Shown piece after piece: positions 1 to 11,800 of a stretch of DNA of 64,000 bases. Positions within the stretch are counted from its first letter, which is position 1. Each line of letters opens with the position of its first letter. The notes below the pieces were generated by a model that worked only from the letters and a program-made list of their open reading frames with translations, made no database searches and was not told where the DNA came from. Position numbers and translations under genes: made by a program. Origin of the DNA: Posidonia oceanica (Eukaryota > Streptophyta > Magnoliopsida > Alismatales > Posidoniaceae); assembly GCA_037176725.1 (NCBI GenBank), contig JAZBRS010000039.1:24092001-24156000 (forward strand), read 5' to 3'.

Positions 1-1499
1 ACTGGTTGAATGCTAAGCAGAGCTCCGAGAGACGGCTGCGCCCCTTTGATAACAATCTCGATAGACTCCTCGTCAGAGGGTCTATCTCGAACCTGAGAGG
101 CAAGGGCGCGCCAGCGGCCGACGTACTCCCCGAACGGCTCGCCAGAGTTCTGCTTGATGGCGATCAAGTCCGCCCTCTTTGGGACAAGATCGAGGTTGAA
201 GGAGTACTGCTCCAGGAACGCCTGACTGAGGTCGTTCCAAGTCTTGATGGCTGACATATCGAGTGATGTGAACCACTTAAGTGCCGGCCCGGTCAAACTC
301 TTCTGGAACAAGCGGATCAGCAACCTCTCGTCAGCCTGAAGCTGAGCGAGATCACCGCAATACGCCTTCAAGTGTGCTACAGGGCAGCCCCTACCATTAT
401 ACTTCTCGAAGTCCGGGATTTTGAACTTCGGAGGGAGTACCGCCTCTGGAAAGCAACAGAGGTCCCGGAACTGGTAGGTCTGGTGCTCAGTACCCTGCAC
501 TAGTCGTAGTGCTTTCTCCAAGACGTCCATCCGGTTATTGATGGGGTCTGGGATTGCTGCTGTAGGAGAGGGATCAGCAGGGGTAGTGAGCACATACGCC
601 GAATGGGTCGCACCTAAGTGCTCCTCCGGATCTACCATAGCGTCGCCTGGTGGAGCAACGGGATGGCCGGCGTATCCGTGCTGGGGGATAGTGTATGCAG
701 GAGTGTATGCAGGATGCTGGACTTGAGGGAGAGGAGAAGAATAAATGCCATGCTGTGCTGGGACAGGGGTAGGATGGCGGAGCACCAGTTGCTGTGCAGG
801 CGGGGTGCCAGATAGTGGGCCAGTGAGGTTCTGGGCTCCAGCCGATCCAAAGGGTTGACCACCAGAAGGAAGTGGAGCATGCTGTGCCAAGTGTTGTGCA
901 GGAGGAGGCGGCAAACGAGCCCCCATCGTCGGAACCGTGAGCAGTTGCGACGATGGTCGAGGCGGAGGTGTAGAGGTTGATGCAAGGAATGCAGGAACTG
1001 GCCTCGGAGGAACCTCAGGAACGACAGGGACAGAAGGAGGACGAACTGATAGAGCCATGCCCTGCAGTCTCTGGGCGAGCTCCATCAGATGCTGGTACTG
1101 CGCCTCGGGCGTCTCGCCAGTGGGGACGCTGAAGTGCAGTGCCGGCGGAGGCTGAGAAACAAGTGGCACGGACACAGACTGTCCGGGAGGGAAGGATTCT
1201 ACAGAGAAGGTCGCAGCAGCGGTGGAAGGGATGTCGAAAGCGACGTATCCCTGGGATGGAGGGGGCAGTGGCGTCTCCGGAGCGCGAGTAACGGCCGTCA
1301 AGATAGATTCGGCGACCGGATCCGGAGGAAGGGAGGCTTGCCACTGTCCCGAGGTGTACTGAGAACCTAGAGACGTCAGAGGAGGAAACCCTGGCGTCGG
1401 AGGGGGAACAGGTGGGACAGAAAGAGCAACCGGGGGGGCCAGAACGGAAACACCCTCCGTGGCAGAAGTAAAAGAAGGCTCACTAACGTACTGGGCCAT
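1..1499 (-). CDS. gag: Gag polyprotein, N-terminal part (element C), cut by window edge
   Basis: The start is the ATG at 1499-1497 (protein begins MAQYVSEPSF), chosen because the same ATGGCCCAG start context occurs in all four gag copies here. The frame is open from there to base 1, about 500 codons, with no stop that I can see. The first 330 residues are Pro/Ser-rich and low complexity; the part nearest base 1 enters the structured retrotransposon gag domain (LFQKSLTGPALKWF-type motif). At the codon where element A has a TGA stop (49052-49054), C has CGA (504-506), so C keeps the frame that A has lost. Gag would form the cytoplasmic virus-like particle that packages the element RNA. The C-terminal gag and pol lie outside the window. 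Confidence 0.8.
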   Translation of the reverse strand, partial: MAQYVSEPSFTSATEGVSVLAPPVALSVPPVPPPTPGFPPLTSLGSQYTSGQWQASLPPDPVAESILTAVTRAPETPLPPPSQGYVAFDIPSTAAATFSVESFPPGQSVSVPLVSQPPPALHFSVPTGETPEAQYQHLMELAQRLQGMALSVRPPSVPVVPEVPPRPVPAFLASTSTPPPRPSSQLLTVPTMGARLPPPPAQHLAQHAPLPSGGQPFGSAGAQNLTGPLSGTPPAQQLVLRHPTPVPAQHGIYSSPLPQVQHPAYTPAYTIPQHGYAGHPVAPPGDAMVDPEEHLGATHSAYVLTTPADPSPTAAIPDPINNRMDVLEKALRLVQGTEHQTYQFRDLCCFPEAVLPPKFKIPDFEKYNGRGCPVAHLKAYCGDLAQLQADERLLIRLFQKSLTGPALKWFTSLDMSAIKTWNDLSQAFLEQYSFNLDLVPKRADLIAIKQNSGEPFGEYVGRWRALASQVRDRPSDEESIEIVIKGAQPSLGALLSIQP

Positions 1500-2815
1500 T
1501 GCTGACCTAGAGCGTGTGAGAACTGGGCTGCGACGGGTATTCAAGCGATGCTTCCTAAGAGGAGCTATCGTCGCAAGTGCGGATTGCTCGGAAGGGGAAT
1601 GGTCGCGAACTAAGTCGCAAAAGGGGGTCAACGAGGGTCGGTACTCAAGCTCTGGCAAAGGGAACTCGCTTACCGATCACGCTGACACAACAGAAGGAAA
1701 TTAGGGTTAGAAACTAGAGGATGAATGCAAATGAGTTAGTTAAGTGGCGTGAATGATATGCATGCTTTCTAGTATGCCCCCCTCACCTAACTAGTGTGTC
1801 CTAGCAAGGTTGTCTACTCCGGGTATCCCTGGATGTACAGGTCACCGACTCAGGTCAGAAAAAGTAGGTCCCCTGTCTAACTCCCGGCCCAAAGCTCAGG
1901 TAATGACAGGGTGGTGCGTTGGTGGCCTCTACCCCGCCAAAGCGTGGGTGGTACCCTCTACTAACACCGACACGACCCCCAGACAAGGAGGGGACGGACC
2001 GACCAACTTATGCCACGCCCAAAGCAGTGGAACAAGAGGCCGGAATCGTCCTTCGCAGACTAGTAGGTGGACTCAGAGGAGAAGAATGCATGCCCTATAT
2101 GATGCTTATGCAAATGATTAGAGTTTTTTTTTTTTTATCTTGCACATTTTATTAACCAAAGGGAGTGAAGGATTGTTTGTAGTCTCTAGTTGCCCCTAGA
2201 AGTTCTTTTTACTTGCATTTTTTAGTTAACCATGGGGGAAGCAGACAAGTCTCTACTATCCTAAGCATGGCAAGTGCAAAAGGGAAGAAAATCAGTCAAA
2301 ATGGCAAGCAACCATCATACAACACGACAAAAGGCATGTTCATGGCATGTGCGAGTGTTTGTGAACATGATGGTGAAAAAGAAGCATTCATCAAGTCAAA
2401 AGGCACGTAGGCATAGTATGTGCGTGTGTGGTGACATAGCGAGAGTGTAAAAGAAGCATTCAACATCCAAAAAGCATGTATTTTAGCCAAACAAAGTATG
2501 TAGACATGCAATGTGCAAGAATTAAAGCAATAATAAGCAAGTGAGGCAAAACAAGGTAAAAGTAAGCAGACTGTAAAAGAAATAGGAGTATAAGCAAGAC
2601 AATAAGTAAATAAACAAGCACATAAGCGAAGCCAAGCAAGAGGAAGCGCAAACTGAGGCGAAAGAGGTGCAAAACCCAAGCAAAGTAGCCACGTAGCGAC
2701 TTGCTAGGGGTTTGCACAAAGAAGCGAGCAAAACAGGCAAAGAAGGCACACAAGGCAGACAAAGCTGCAAAACAAGCGAGCGAAAAAGCCAGAAGCGAAA
2801 GCCGGAGTCTAGCAG
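1500..2815 (-). other. 5' leader (untranslated region) of element C
   Basis: Non-coding sequence of about 1.3 kb between PBS and gag start, nearly identical to the leader of A (50045-51357). It contains a GC-rich block (about 1800-2110) also recognisable in D (13660-13940) and B (60230-60510). A pyrimidine tract ending in CAG (1705 down to 1682) resembles a splice acceptor, 183 nt before the gag ATG. The rest is A-rich with many short GCAAA-type motifs. No ORF here looks genuine. Confidence 0.7.
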
Positions 2816-2833
2816 TCCCCAGCAGAGTCGCCA
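2816..2833 (-). promoter_or_regulatory. Primer binding site (tRNA-Arg type), element C
   Basis: On the minus strand the 18 bases read TGGCGACTCTGCTGGGGA, one base inside the LTR end (…CTACA, G, then TGG). From recall of the family, Ogre elements are primed by tRNA-Arg with a site of this form. The tRNA match is not computed here. Confidence 0.8.
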
Positions 2834-2834
2834 C

Positions 2835-5800
2835 TGTAGCGATCCCGATCGGAACCAGGCTCGCTATTTAGCGGCGATTGAGATCCGAGGAAGAGGCTCA
2901 ACTCGAAAAACACTTAAAATCGAGGAGAAAAGGGAAAGATAAGACAAATCAGAGTCGCCACCACGTCTATTAACGGAAGACGAGGAAAACCGGGGTAATG
3001 CGTGAATTGACGCGCAGAACCAAGCAAGAAATGCGAAGCCAAGCAATGCAAAGGGAAACAAATGCAAATACATGCAAATGCGATGACTCTGACCTAGGAT
3101 AAGGGCGGTACGGTCATTGCGGGCCAAAAGACAGGGTAAGGACTCCTGTTACGTGCGGGGAAGGTATTAGGCACCCCCGACACGCCCGAAAATCGGTCTT
3201 TCTAGGCTTACGCTCGCATACGCAGAAGGATGCAGGATTGGATGCCTATGTGCCTATGATTGCCTAAATGAATGCTCGAGGAGTGCTCTAAGTGGGAAGA
3301 AACAATGCAAGGAAGTAAACGTGCTCTCTAAGTGCTCAGCTGCGCTGTCCGTGTTCCGAATTGGGCGAAACCTAACTCGTGGGAACTCCAGGCAGTAAGC
3401 ATCATAGCCCTATATGCAAATGCAAGTGAAAAAGCAAAACAACGGCAAAACCATGCAATGCGGTCGGCACGCAAGAGAAAACGACGTAAAACACGCAAAA
3501 CGAGGCGAGAAACGAGAAAGGCACGCAAGACGATGCAGAGAAGCGAAATTGGCACGCGAAACAAGCAAGAAAGCGAGACAACATGCAAAACGAGGCAAGA
3601 AAATAGGAAACTACTCAAAACGAGACGAGAAAGCAGAAAGGTACGCAAAACGGAGCGAGAGAAAGAAACCGGCACATAAAACGAACGAGAAGGCAAGACA
3701 GTGCGCAAAACGAGACAAGAAAACAGATGGGTACGCAAAACGGAGCGAAAACGAGGGCGGGCACGCGAAACGGTGCCAAAACAGCGAAGCAAAAAACCTC
3801 GAAAAAGCCATGCAAATGCGAGGAATGCAGGAAGAGATCAAAAGGGGTCAAAGGGGGAGGCAAGACAACGTGTGTATAAGAACAAACGCTGTTTAGGACT
3901 GCTCAGAGTAGGTGTGAAGACCTTCTGAGGGGAGAAGGGGCAAATGGGGGGATTATCACCTTCTTGCGGCTGTTTCCCACTAAACCATTCCACGATGTGT
4001 CTCGCATGCTGCCCAAAGCTCGCGATGCGATCGGATCGTGGAAAGAGGGGAAGAAAGCCACATAAAGTGGCAAATCCAGGAAGAACACAACACGAAACAC
4101 ATAGAGAGACGCGAAACGAGGATTTGAACAGACAAGCAGAAAGGGGAAGTCCTATTCTACATGCTCGAAGAGACAGAAAGCGAAAACAAGGAAAACTGTG
4201 CAAATGCCATGCAAATGAATGCAATGCAGGGGTTCAGGAGGACATACCTGGAGATCCGGGAGCCTGATCTGAAATCTGTCTGGTCCATGCTGAAGAGCGC
4301 TTCGCTGCGGTTGCCTGGGCAGCTCATTTGAGAAGATCCAACGGTCGGATTGGAAGATATCGCAGCTCCAAGGCAGAAGGGCCAAGACAGGAGAGAAGAA
4401 CAGATCTAGGTGTTCAGGAGGTTCTAGGGATGTGCAAAAAGGTCCTCCCAAGTGAAAGGGAGCTGGAAGTGCTTAGTGTGTGCAAGAAGATGCTAAAATG
4501 CAAGACTAAATGAGTGCAGGATGCATGCGAAAGCAAGAAAAGCAAAGAGAAGTAATTTGGGAAAAACTAGGAGTTCAGAAGGCATTTTGAAAAAGAAGAG
4601 GGGCTAAAAGTGCAAATTTTCCAGAAAACAGGGTTCCACAGGAGAAGACTTTGAAAACAGGGGAAGCCAAGGGTCTATTTGGCAAAAAAAAACTAGGCTC
4701 AGGAAGGTGTTTTGAAAAGAAGGTATGCTTTAAAAGAGATTTTGAAACCAAAAAAGGGGTCAGAGTGCAATTTTGAAAAAATCTAGGGTTTAAAATGCAA
4801 ATTTTCCGGAAAACAAGGTCCTGGGGAGTCTAGGGGTACTAGTGGAAGGTCTGTATGAAATTTGGTAGGCATAGGGGCTAAAATGCGACCTAGGGGCAAA
4901 ATGGTCTTTTCACATGATTTTTTTTAAAACATGCAGGGACCTAGATGTGATTTTCAAATCATGCAGGGGCTGAAAATGCAATTTAGTATGGAAAATATGC
5001 TCTGGAATTTAAATGACAGGACCACAGTGCAATTTTTGGAAAACATGGGGTTAAAAATGCAATGCAGTAAGTTAAAATACATGCAGCACAGTTACTGTCC
5101 ATTTAAAATGGACCTAACTGTAAATATGCAAAAACTGGGGGGCTAATATGCAATGCAACAAACAAAAATTAAAAATAAAACCTAAGTTCTACAGTGCAGA
5201 GGATCAGGTTGCAAATACTGAGAACTGAAGGGGCCCAAAATGCAATATTATATGGCAAACTATATGCATTAAATCTAATTAAACTACTGCAGGTCTTAAG
5301 TGTAAAAAAAACAGGAACTGAAGGGCTAAAGCGTAAAAAACTATAACTAGAAAGCACAGTAAATGGATCAGCATGCAAATAAGGAAAAACATAAATATTT
5401 CATGCAATTTAATATGGTTTCAGTTCAGAAATCAGCAGATTAAATTAAACAAAGGACTGGAATGCAGAATGATAAAAACTCAGACCAGAAATGCAATATT
5501 TGCAAGAAAACTTAGATATCAGAAAAATAAGTGAACAGTGCCATGGCCGACGGCCATGGACACTGTAGCAGCAAGCTGCCAGCGTCCATGAACGCCGGCA
5601 CGGGGGTGTTGGAGCGGCGCAGATCGGCGGGGGAGCGGCTCCTGGCACTGACGGAGGTCGGACGGTGCTTGGCAGAGGTCGGCGTGGACTGGAGCGGGCT
5701 GGAGCGGTCGCCGGAGGTCTGCGGAGCTTCAGAAACTTCGTCCGGCCGATCGACGCAGCGACGCTGCGTTCTGAGGGCCGGAGAAGGTTCCTGAGACCTG

Positions 5801-8800
5801 TGCGGACCTGCGGCATCCACCAGAGTTGCGTTCCGCTGGCCAGAGCGACGGGACGACCGGAGAACTGCGCCGGAGAAGACGACCGGAGCGGCGAGCAGAA
5901 GCAGGGCAAGAGGGCCGGGAACCTATTTCTAAAAGGCTGAGAAGCAACACAGGATGAAAAGGAGACTAAGGGAGCAAGAATATACCTGTTTCCGTGGCTG
6001 GGATGTCCTCCCGACGCAGGTGGCTTCAGAGGTCGCCGGTGGAACTCGTCCGGTCGCTGTGGATGCTGTCTGCTGCTCGCGAGGACTGGGATCGACTCAG
6101 AGTGACCCTCCGGAGCTTCTTGGATGGTTGGACAGCTGCTGCGAAGACCGGCGGAAGATCTGACTGATCGTGGGTTCACAGAGGCAGCCGGAGGTCGGGG
6201 GGACTGTTTGCTGCACGCCGGACTGGATGGGACCTTCCGGGTGGTTGCTGGAGGGCTGAGGAGTGTAGCTGGATGCTCGGAGAAGGTTTCTGGTACGAGT
6301 GGAGGGGAATTTGAGGTCTGGGTTGATTTCTGACAGAAATAAGGTTAAGTGTTTGAAGTGGAGTTTAAGGTTTGTGGTGGATGATTTGGTTTGATGTCGG
6401 AGGCTCTGGAAAGGTGGATGTGTGGTGAACTTCTGGGTAGAATTTGGGAGAAGGCGGTGAGCTGGAGTAGTGGGAATTGGGGAATGGGTTCAGGTCGGTA
6501 GCGGTTGGCTTTCAGAGGGATTCGGTAGTGATTTAGGTGGGGGAATGGCTGGGAAATGCTGGAGGAAGAAGGCCAGGTGTTGGGTGAGGTTGGGGAAGTA
6601 ACAGGGAGGAGGATGAAGGCCAGGAAGGGTGTTGGTTAGCTGGGAATGGAAGAAGGGCGTTTTCTGAAGATTTCAGAGAAGAAAAGAGGAGAATTGGATG
6701 TGGTGATCGGTCTGATATGGAGGCTCCTCTCCGGGATGCAAGGGTGGCTCTCAAACACCCTCTCTTGCCGCTCTCTCTTCTGGAAATTGGAGGAGGCAGA
6801 GAAGAAGAGCAGAAGGTTGTTTCAGGTGGAAGAGATGAAGTGGAAAATGCTCTCTCACTCTCTGGTTTGCTCTGAAGGTGAAGGTTGCTCGCTACTGGTT
6901 CTGCACTGAAGGTCTGGTGTGTTTTTGATTGAAGGAAGGACGGAGGATTATATCTGGGGAGCGGAGGCTGCTGGCGCGCGGGGGAACTTTCAAATTCGGC
7001 CGGCGGCCACTGCAGCAGAGAGGACTGAGGCGACCGGCTCCGGAAAAGCTGCTGAGACGGGGAGACGGCGAGCTGCTGTAGAATGAAGTGACGGAGCTTC
7101 GAATTTAAAAGGAGGAGGGAAACCTGTTGCTGCAGCTTCGCGGGAGAAACGGCCGGAGAAAAACGCAGAGGAAGATTGAAGAAGAAGAAGGGTGGGGAAG
7201 GCCGGACTGTGGGCCGAGAGGAAAAAAACGAAGAAAGAAAGAAAAAAAGAAACGGGCTGAATTGAGCCCAGTAAAGAAAAGAAAGAATAAAACAGAAAAG
7301 TAAGAGAGAAGGAGGGGATAGAATGGGGAAATAAAATAGGTAAAAATAAACTAAAAAATAAATAAAAATATTAGAAGAGTTGTACTGTAGATTAGGATTT
7401 TAATTAAGATTTTTAATGGTTATTTTGAGTTGATTAATGTGTTTTGGGCTTGATTAGGGTTTTAGGACTTTGGTTTTGTTCTTAATTGGTTTTCACTTGT
7501 TTAAACGTTTGTTAATCCCTTTTTAAATTATTTTAAAAATTTCATTTCTTTTGCTGGACACTTAGGATATTAATTAGGATTTTTTAGGATTTATTTTCCT
7601 ATTAATCAGGGTTGGTTTTATGTTTTCAAGTTGTAGTCTTCTTAGGGTTTTTCCTTCTTAAATCTTCTAAGTTATGTTTGGATTTTTATTTATTGGTTTT
7701 TTCTTGAAGTTTTTAGTTGGATTTTTTCTGGTTTAATAGAGTGTCTTTTAGGCTTTTCAGGTGTGTTTTCCTTTTCTTTTTAAATTAAGTTTTTTACTTG
7801 TTTTTCTTGTGTTTACTAGGTTAAGTCCTTTGCCTTTTTTAATTATTTGTTTTAATGTTTGATTTTTAATTCTCCTTTTTAGGGTTTGTTTTTTAATTCT
7901 TCTGATGGGTTCTTACCTTTGGTGGGTTTTGATTTTGTTTTAGCTTTTTTCCTGATTTTTCAGTGTTTTCTTTTGATTTGTTTTGCATTTTTTAGTTTGC
8001 ATGTTTAGTTTTCTTTTTAGCTTGCTTAAGTTAAGTTTAAGTTGTTAATTGCTTGTTTAACATTTTTTAATTGTTTTTCTTAGGGTACTGATTTGTTTGT
8101 TTTATGTTTTGAGATTTTACATATTTTTATGGGTTTTTGTGGATTTTTGCAAAAGGGAGAAAAGGGAAAAGAGAAGGAGAAAAAAATGGAATAAAAAGGG
8201 GAATAAAAGGAAAAAGATAGGTTGGAGGAAAACGATTTTTAAAAATTCAGAAAAAGCGTTAAAAATAAAGTAAAAATAGGGATAGGATAGAGGAAGGGTA
8301 GAAGCACAGAGGGGGCCCACAGCCAGACCAGAAAAAGGATCAGAAAGGGATGAAAAGAGAGATGATAATCAGGAGAGAGAGAGGAGAGAGAAAATGATAA
8401 TCCTGGAGAGAGAAAAGGATAATTTGGGTGAAAGAGGGTCCTAATGGTCTTGGAATGGAGTGAAAATTGGTGGGTGGGTAGTCTAGGGTTTGAAGCGTTG
8501 GTTCTAAAGTTTTGGTTTGATTCTAAGGAGGTTTTGGAGGGGTTTCAAGGCATAGAAAAAGGGTAGTTTCACCTAAGTTTTCTAGGGTTTTTGGGAATGG
8601 GTCAGGCTTGGAAAATCCTAGGTTTTTGGGTAGGTTTGTTGAGTGGATAGTGGTGGGTTTTCCTATGAATTTTGGTTAGGTTCAGAGGTTGGGAAGGGGG
8701 GTAAAGGTTTAGGCCAAGACAGGCTGATTTTGAAGGGTTGAGCAGAGGGACTAGGGTTAGGGTTTGGTTGGGGTTTGATCCAGCAATCAACCAGAGGGCT

Positions 8801-8836
8801 CCAAGGGTCCAGGCCTGCCAAGATGGGGTGTCAACA
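2835..8836 (-). repeat. 5' LTR of element C (6,002 bp)
   Basis: Bounded on the minus strand by TGTTGACA (at 8836) and …CTACA (at 2835). It aligns along its whole length with both LTRs of A. In element sense it has an AT-rich first third, a GC-rich middle (about 5530-7150 on the plus strand), a stretch of A/T-rich filler, a 30-bp minisatellite near 3411-3790, and a strongly conserved block at 3135-3208. Short ORFs inside it (for example in the minisatellite) are by-products of a repeat length divisible by three. Confidence 0.9.
3411..3790. repeat. LTR minisatellite, about 30-bp unit (element C)
   Basis: Degenerate tandem units built around GCACGCAAAACG followed by a purine-rich spacer. The array has roughly a dozen units here. 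The same minisatellite is present at the same LTR position in A, B and E, with different copy numbers. Confidence 0.8.
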
Positions 8837-11800
8837 CTTATTAACCAAGATCGGATAGTTTACGGTCCTATCAACTGGGAGCGATTATTGGTTGGATAAG
8901 TTTTCTGGCTTATCAACCAAGATCGGATAGTTTACGGTCCTACCAACTGGAAGCGATGATTGGCATGATTAGTTTTCAGGATTATCAACCGAGATCGTAT
9001 AGTTTACGGTCCTATCAACTGGAAGCGATGATTGGCATCACAAGTTTTCAGTCTCATCAACGAAGATCGGATAGTTTCTGGTCCTCTCAACCGGAAGCGA
9101 TGATTGTCATGATAAGTTTCAGGCTTATCGACCAAGGTCTGATAGTTTACGGTCCTATCATTCAGAGCCGAAACTTTACGATCCTATCAACAGGAAGCAT
9201 TAGTTTACGGTCCTGCCAACTACGAGCGATGAATGCATGATAGCTTTTCAGGCATATCAACCATGATCGGATAGTTTACGGTCCTATCAAGAGGAAGCGA
9301 TGATTGGCATGATAAGTTTTCAGGCTCATCAACCAAGATCGGATTGTTTATGGTCCAATCTACCGGAAGCGATGAGTGGCAAGATAAGTTTTCAAGCTTA
9401 TCAACCAAGATCGGATAGTTTATGGTCCTATCAATCGGGAGCGTTGATTGGCAGGATAAGTATTCTGGCTTATCAACCAAGATCGGATAGTTTTCGGTCC
9501 TATCAATTGGAAGCAATGATTAGCATGATAAGCTCTCTTGCTAATCCACCTAGATCGGATAGTTTACGGTCCTATCAACCAGAAGTGTTGATAGGCATGA
9601 TAAGTTTCCAGCCTTATCAACCCAGATCGGATAGTTTACGGTCCTATCAACCGGAAGCAACGATTGGCATCACAAGTTTTCAGGCTTATCAACCAAGATC
9701 GGAAAGTTTACAGTCCTATCAGCCAAAAGTGATGATTGCCAATGTAATTTTTCAGGCTTATCAACCAAAATTGGATTGTTTATGGTCCTTTCAACCAGAA
9801 GTAGTGATTGCCATGATAAGTTTCCAGGCTTATCAACCAAGATCGGATAGTATACGGTCCAATCAACCGGAAGCGATGATTGGCATGGTAAGTTTTCTGG
9901 CTTATCCACCAAGATTGGATAGTCTACGGTCCAATCAACTACGAGTGATGATTGGTAGGACAAGTTCTCTAACTTATCAACCTAGATCGGATAGTTTACG
10001 GTCCTACCAACCAGAAGCGTTGATTGGCATGATATGTTTCTAGGCTTATCAACCAAGATCGGTTAGTTTACGGTCGTTTCAACCGGAAGCGATGTTTGGC
10101 TTGATAAATTTTCTTGCTTATCAACCAAGATATGATAGTTTACAGACCTATCAACCGGAGGCGATGATTGGCATGATCAGTTTTTAGGCATATCATCCAA
10201 CATCGGATAATTTACGGTCCTATCAACCGGAAGCTAAAGTTTACGATCCTATCAACCGGAAGTAGGAGTTCACGGTCCTATCAACTTGGAGTGATGATTG
10301 GGATGATAAGTTTTTGAGCTAATCAAACAAGATCGGATAGTTTACTGTCGTATCATCCGGAAACGATGATTGGCATGATAAGTTTTTAGGCTTATCAACC
10401 TAGATCGGATAGTTTATGGTCCAATCAATCGGAAGTGATGATTGGCATGATAAGCTTACTGGCTTACCAACCAAGATCGGATAGTTTACGGTCCTATCTA
10501 CCGGAAGCGATGATTGGCAGGTTAAGTATTCTGGCTTACCAACCAAGATCGGATAGTTTATGGTCCTATCAACTGGAAGCGATGATTGGCATGACAAGTT
10601 TTCAGGCTTATCAACGAAGAATGGATAGTTTACGGTCCTATCAACTGGAAGCGAAAGTTTTCGGTGCTATCAACCAGAAGTAATAGTTTACGTTCCAATC
10701 AACTAGCAGCGATGATTGGGATGATATGTTTTCTTGCTTATCAAACAAGATCGGTTAGTTTACGGTCCTATCAACAGGAAGCGATGATTGGCTTGATAAG
10801 TTTTCTAGCATAACAACCAAGATCGGACAATTTGTGGTCCTATCAACTGGAAGCGATGATTGGCATGATAAGTTTTCAGGCTTATCAACCAAGATCGGAT
10901 AGTTTACAGTCCTATCAACCGGGCACGATGATTGGCAGGATAAGTATTTTGACTTATCAAACAAGATCGGATAGTTTACAGTCCTATCTACCTGAAATGA
11001 TGATTGGCATGATAAGTTCTCAGGCTTATCAACCTAGATAGGATAGTTTACGGTCTGATCAACTGGAAGCGATGATTGGCATGATAAGTTTCCAGGCTTA
11101 CCAACCAAGATCGAATAGTTTACGGTCCTATCAACCGGAAGTGACGATTGGCATCATTAGTTTTCTTGCTAATCAACCAAGATCGGATAGTTTACGGTCC
11201 TTTCAGCCGGAAGTGATGATTGGCATGATAATTTTTTTGGCTTATCAAGCTAGCTCGGATATTTTACGGTCCTATCAACAGGAAGCGATGATCGGCATGA
11301 TAAGTTTCCAGGCTTATCAACCAGGATCGAATAGTTTACGTTCCTATCAACCTGGTTCATTGATTGGCATCATACGTTTTCTGGCTTATCAACCAAGATC
11401 GGATAGTATACGGTCCTATCAGCTAGAAGTGATGATCGGCATGATAATTTTTCAGGGTTACCAACCAAAATCGGATAGTTTACAGTCCTATCAACCGGAA
11501 GCGATGATTGGCATGATATGTTTTCTGGCTTATCAAGCAAGATCGGATAGTTTTCGGTCCTATCAACCAGAAGCGATAATTGGCTTGATAAGTTTTCCGG
11601 CTTATTAACCATGATCAGATAGTTTACGGTCCGACCAACCGGAAGCGTTGATTGGCATGTTAAGTTTTCAGGATTATCAACCGAGATCGGATAGTTTACG
11701 GTCCTATCAACCGAAAGCGATGATTGACATGACAAGTTTTCAGGCATATCAACGAAGATCGGATAGTTTACGGTCCTATCAACCGAAAGCGATGATTGGC

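Larger units (their letters stand above)
1..8836 (-). mobile_element. Element C: Tat/Ogre-like LTR retrotransposon, 5' part only
   Basis: This is the 5' end of a giant Ty3/gypsy element read on the minus strand: LTR (8836 down to 2835), PBS (2833 down to 2816), leader, then gag running off the window at base 1. Base for base, 1-2834 is a close copy of the equivalent part of element A (about 48546-51376), so the two belong to one subfamily. The outer LTR end reads TGTTGACACCCC on the minus strand and abuts CTTAT (8837-8841), the presumed target duplication, inside the 72-bp satellite. The other end of the element and the matching duplication lie left of the window. Whether its pol is intact cannot be seen. 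Confidence 0.9.

Noticed and set aside
9300..10043. Open frames of 60-250 codons in the satellite (MIGMISFQAYQPRSD repeats)
   Set aside because: The 72-bp period is a multiple of three, so several frames on both strands stay open by chance; no start context or protein family is recognisable.
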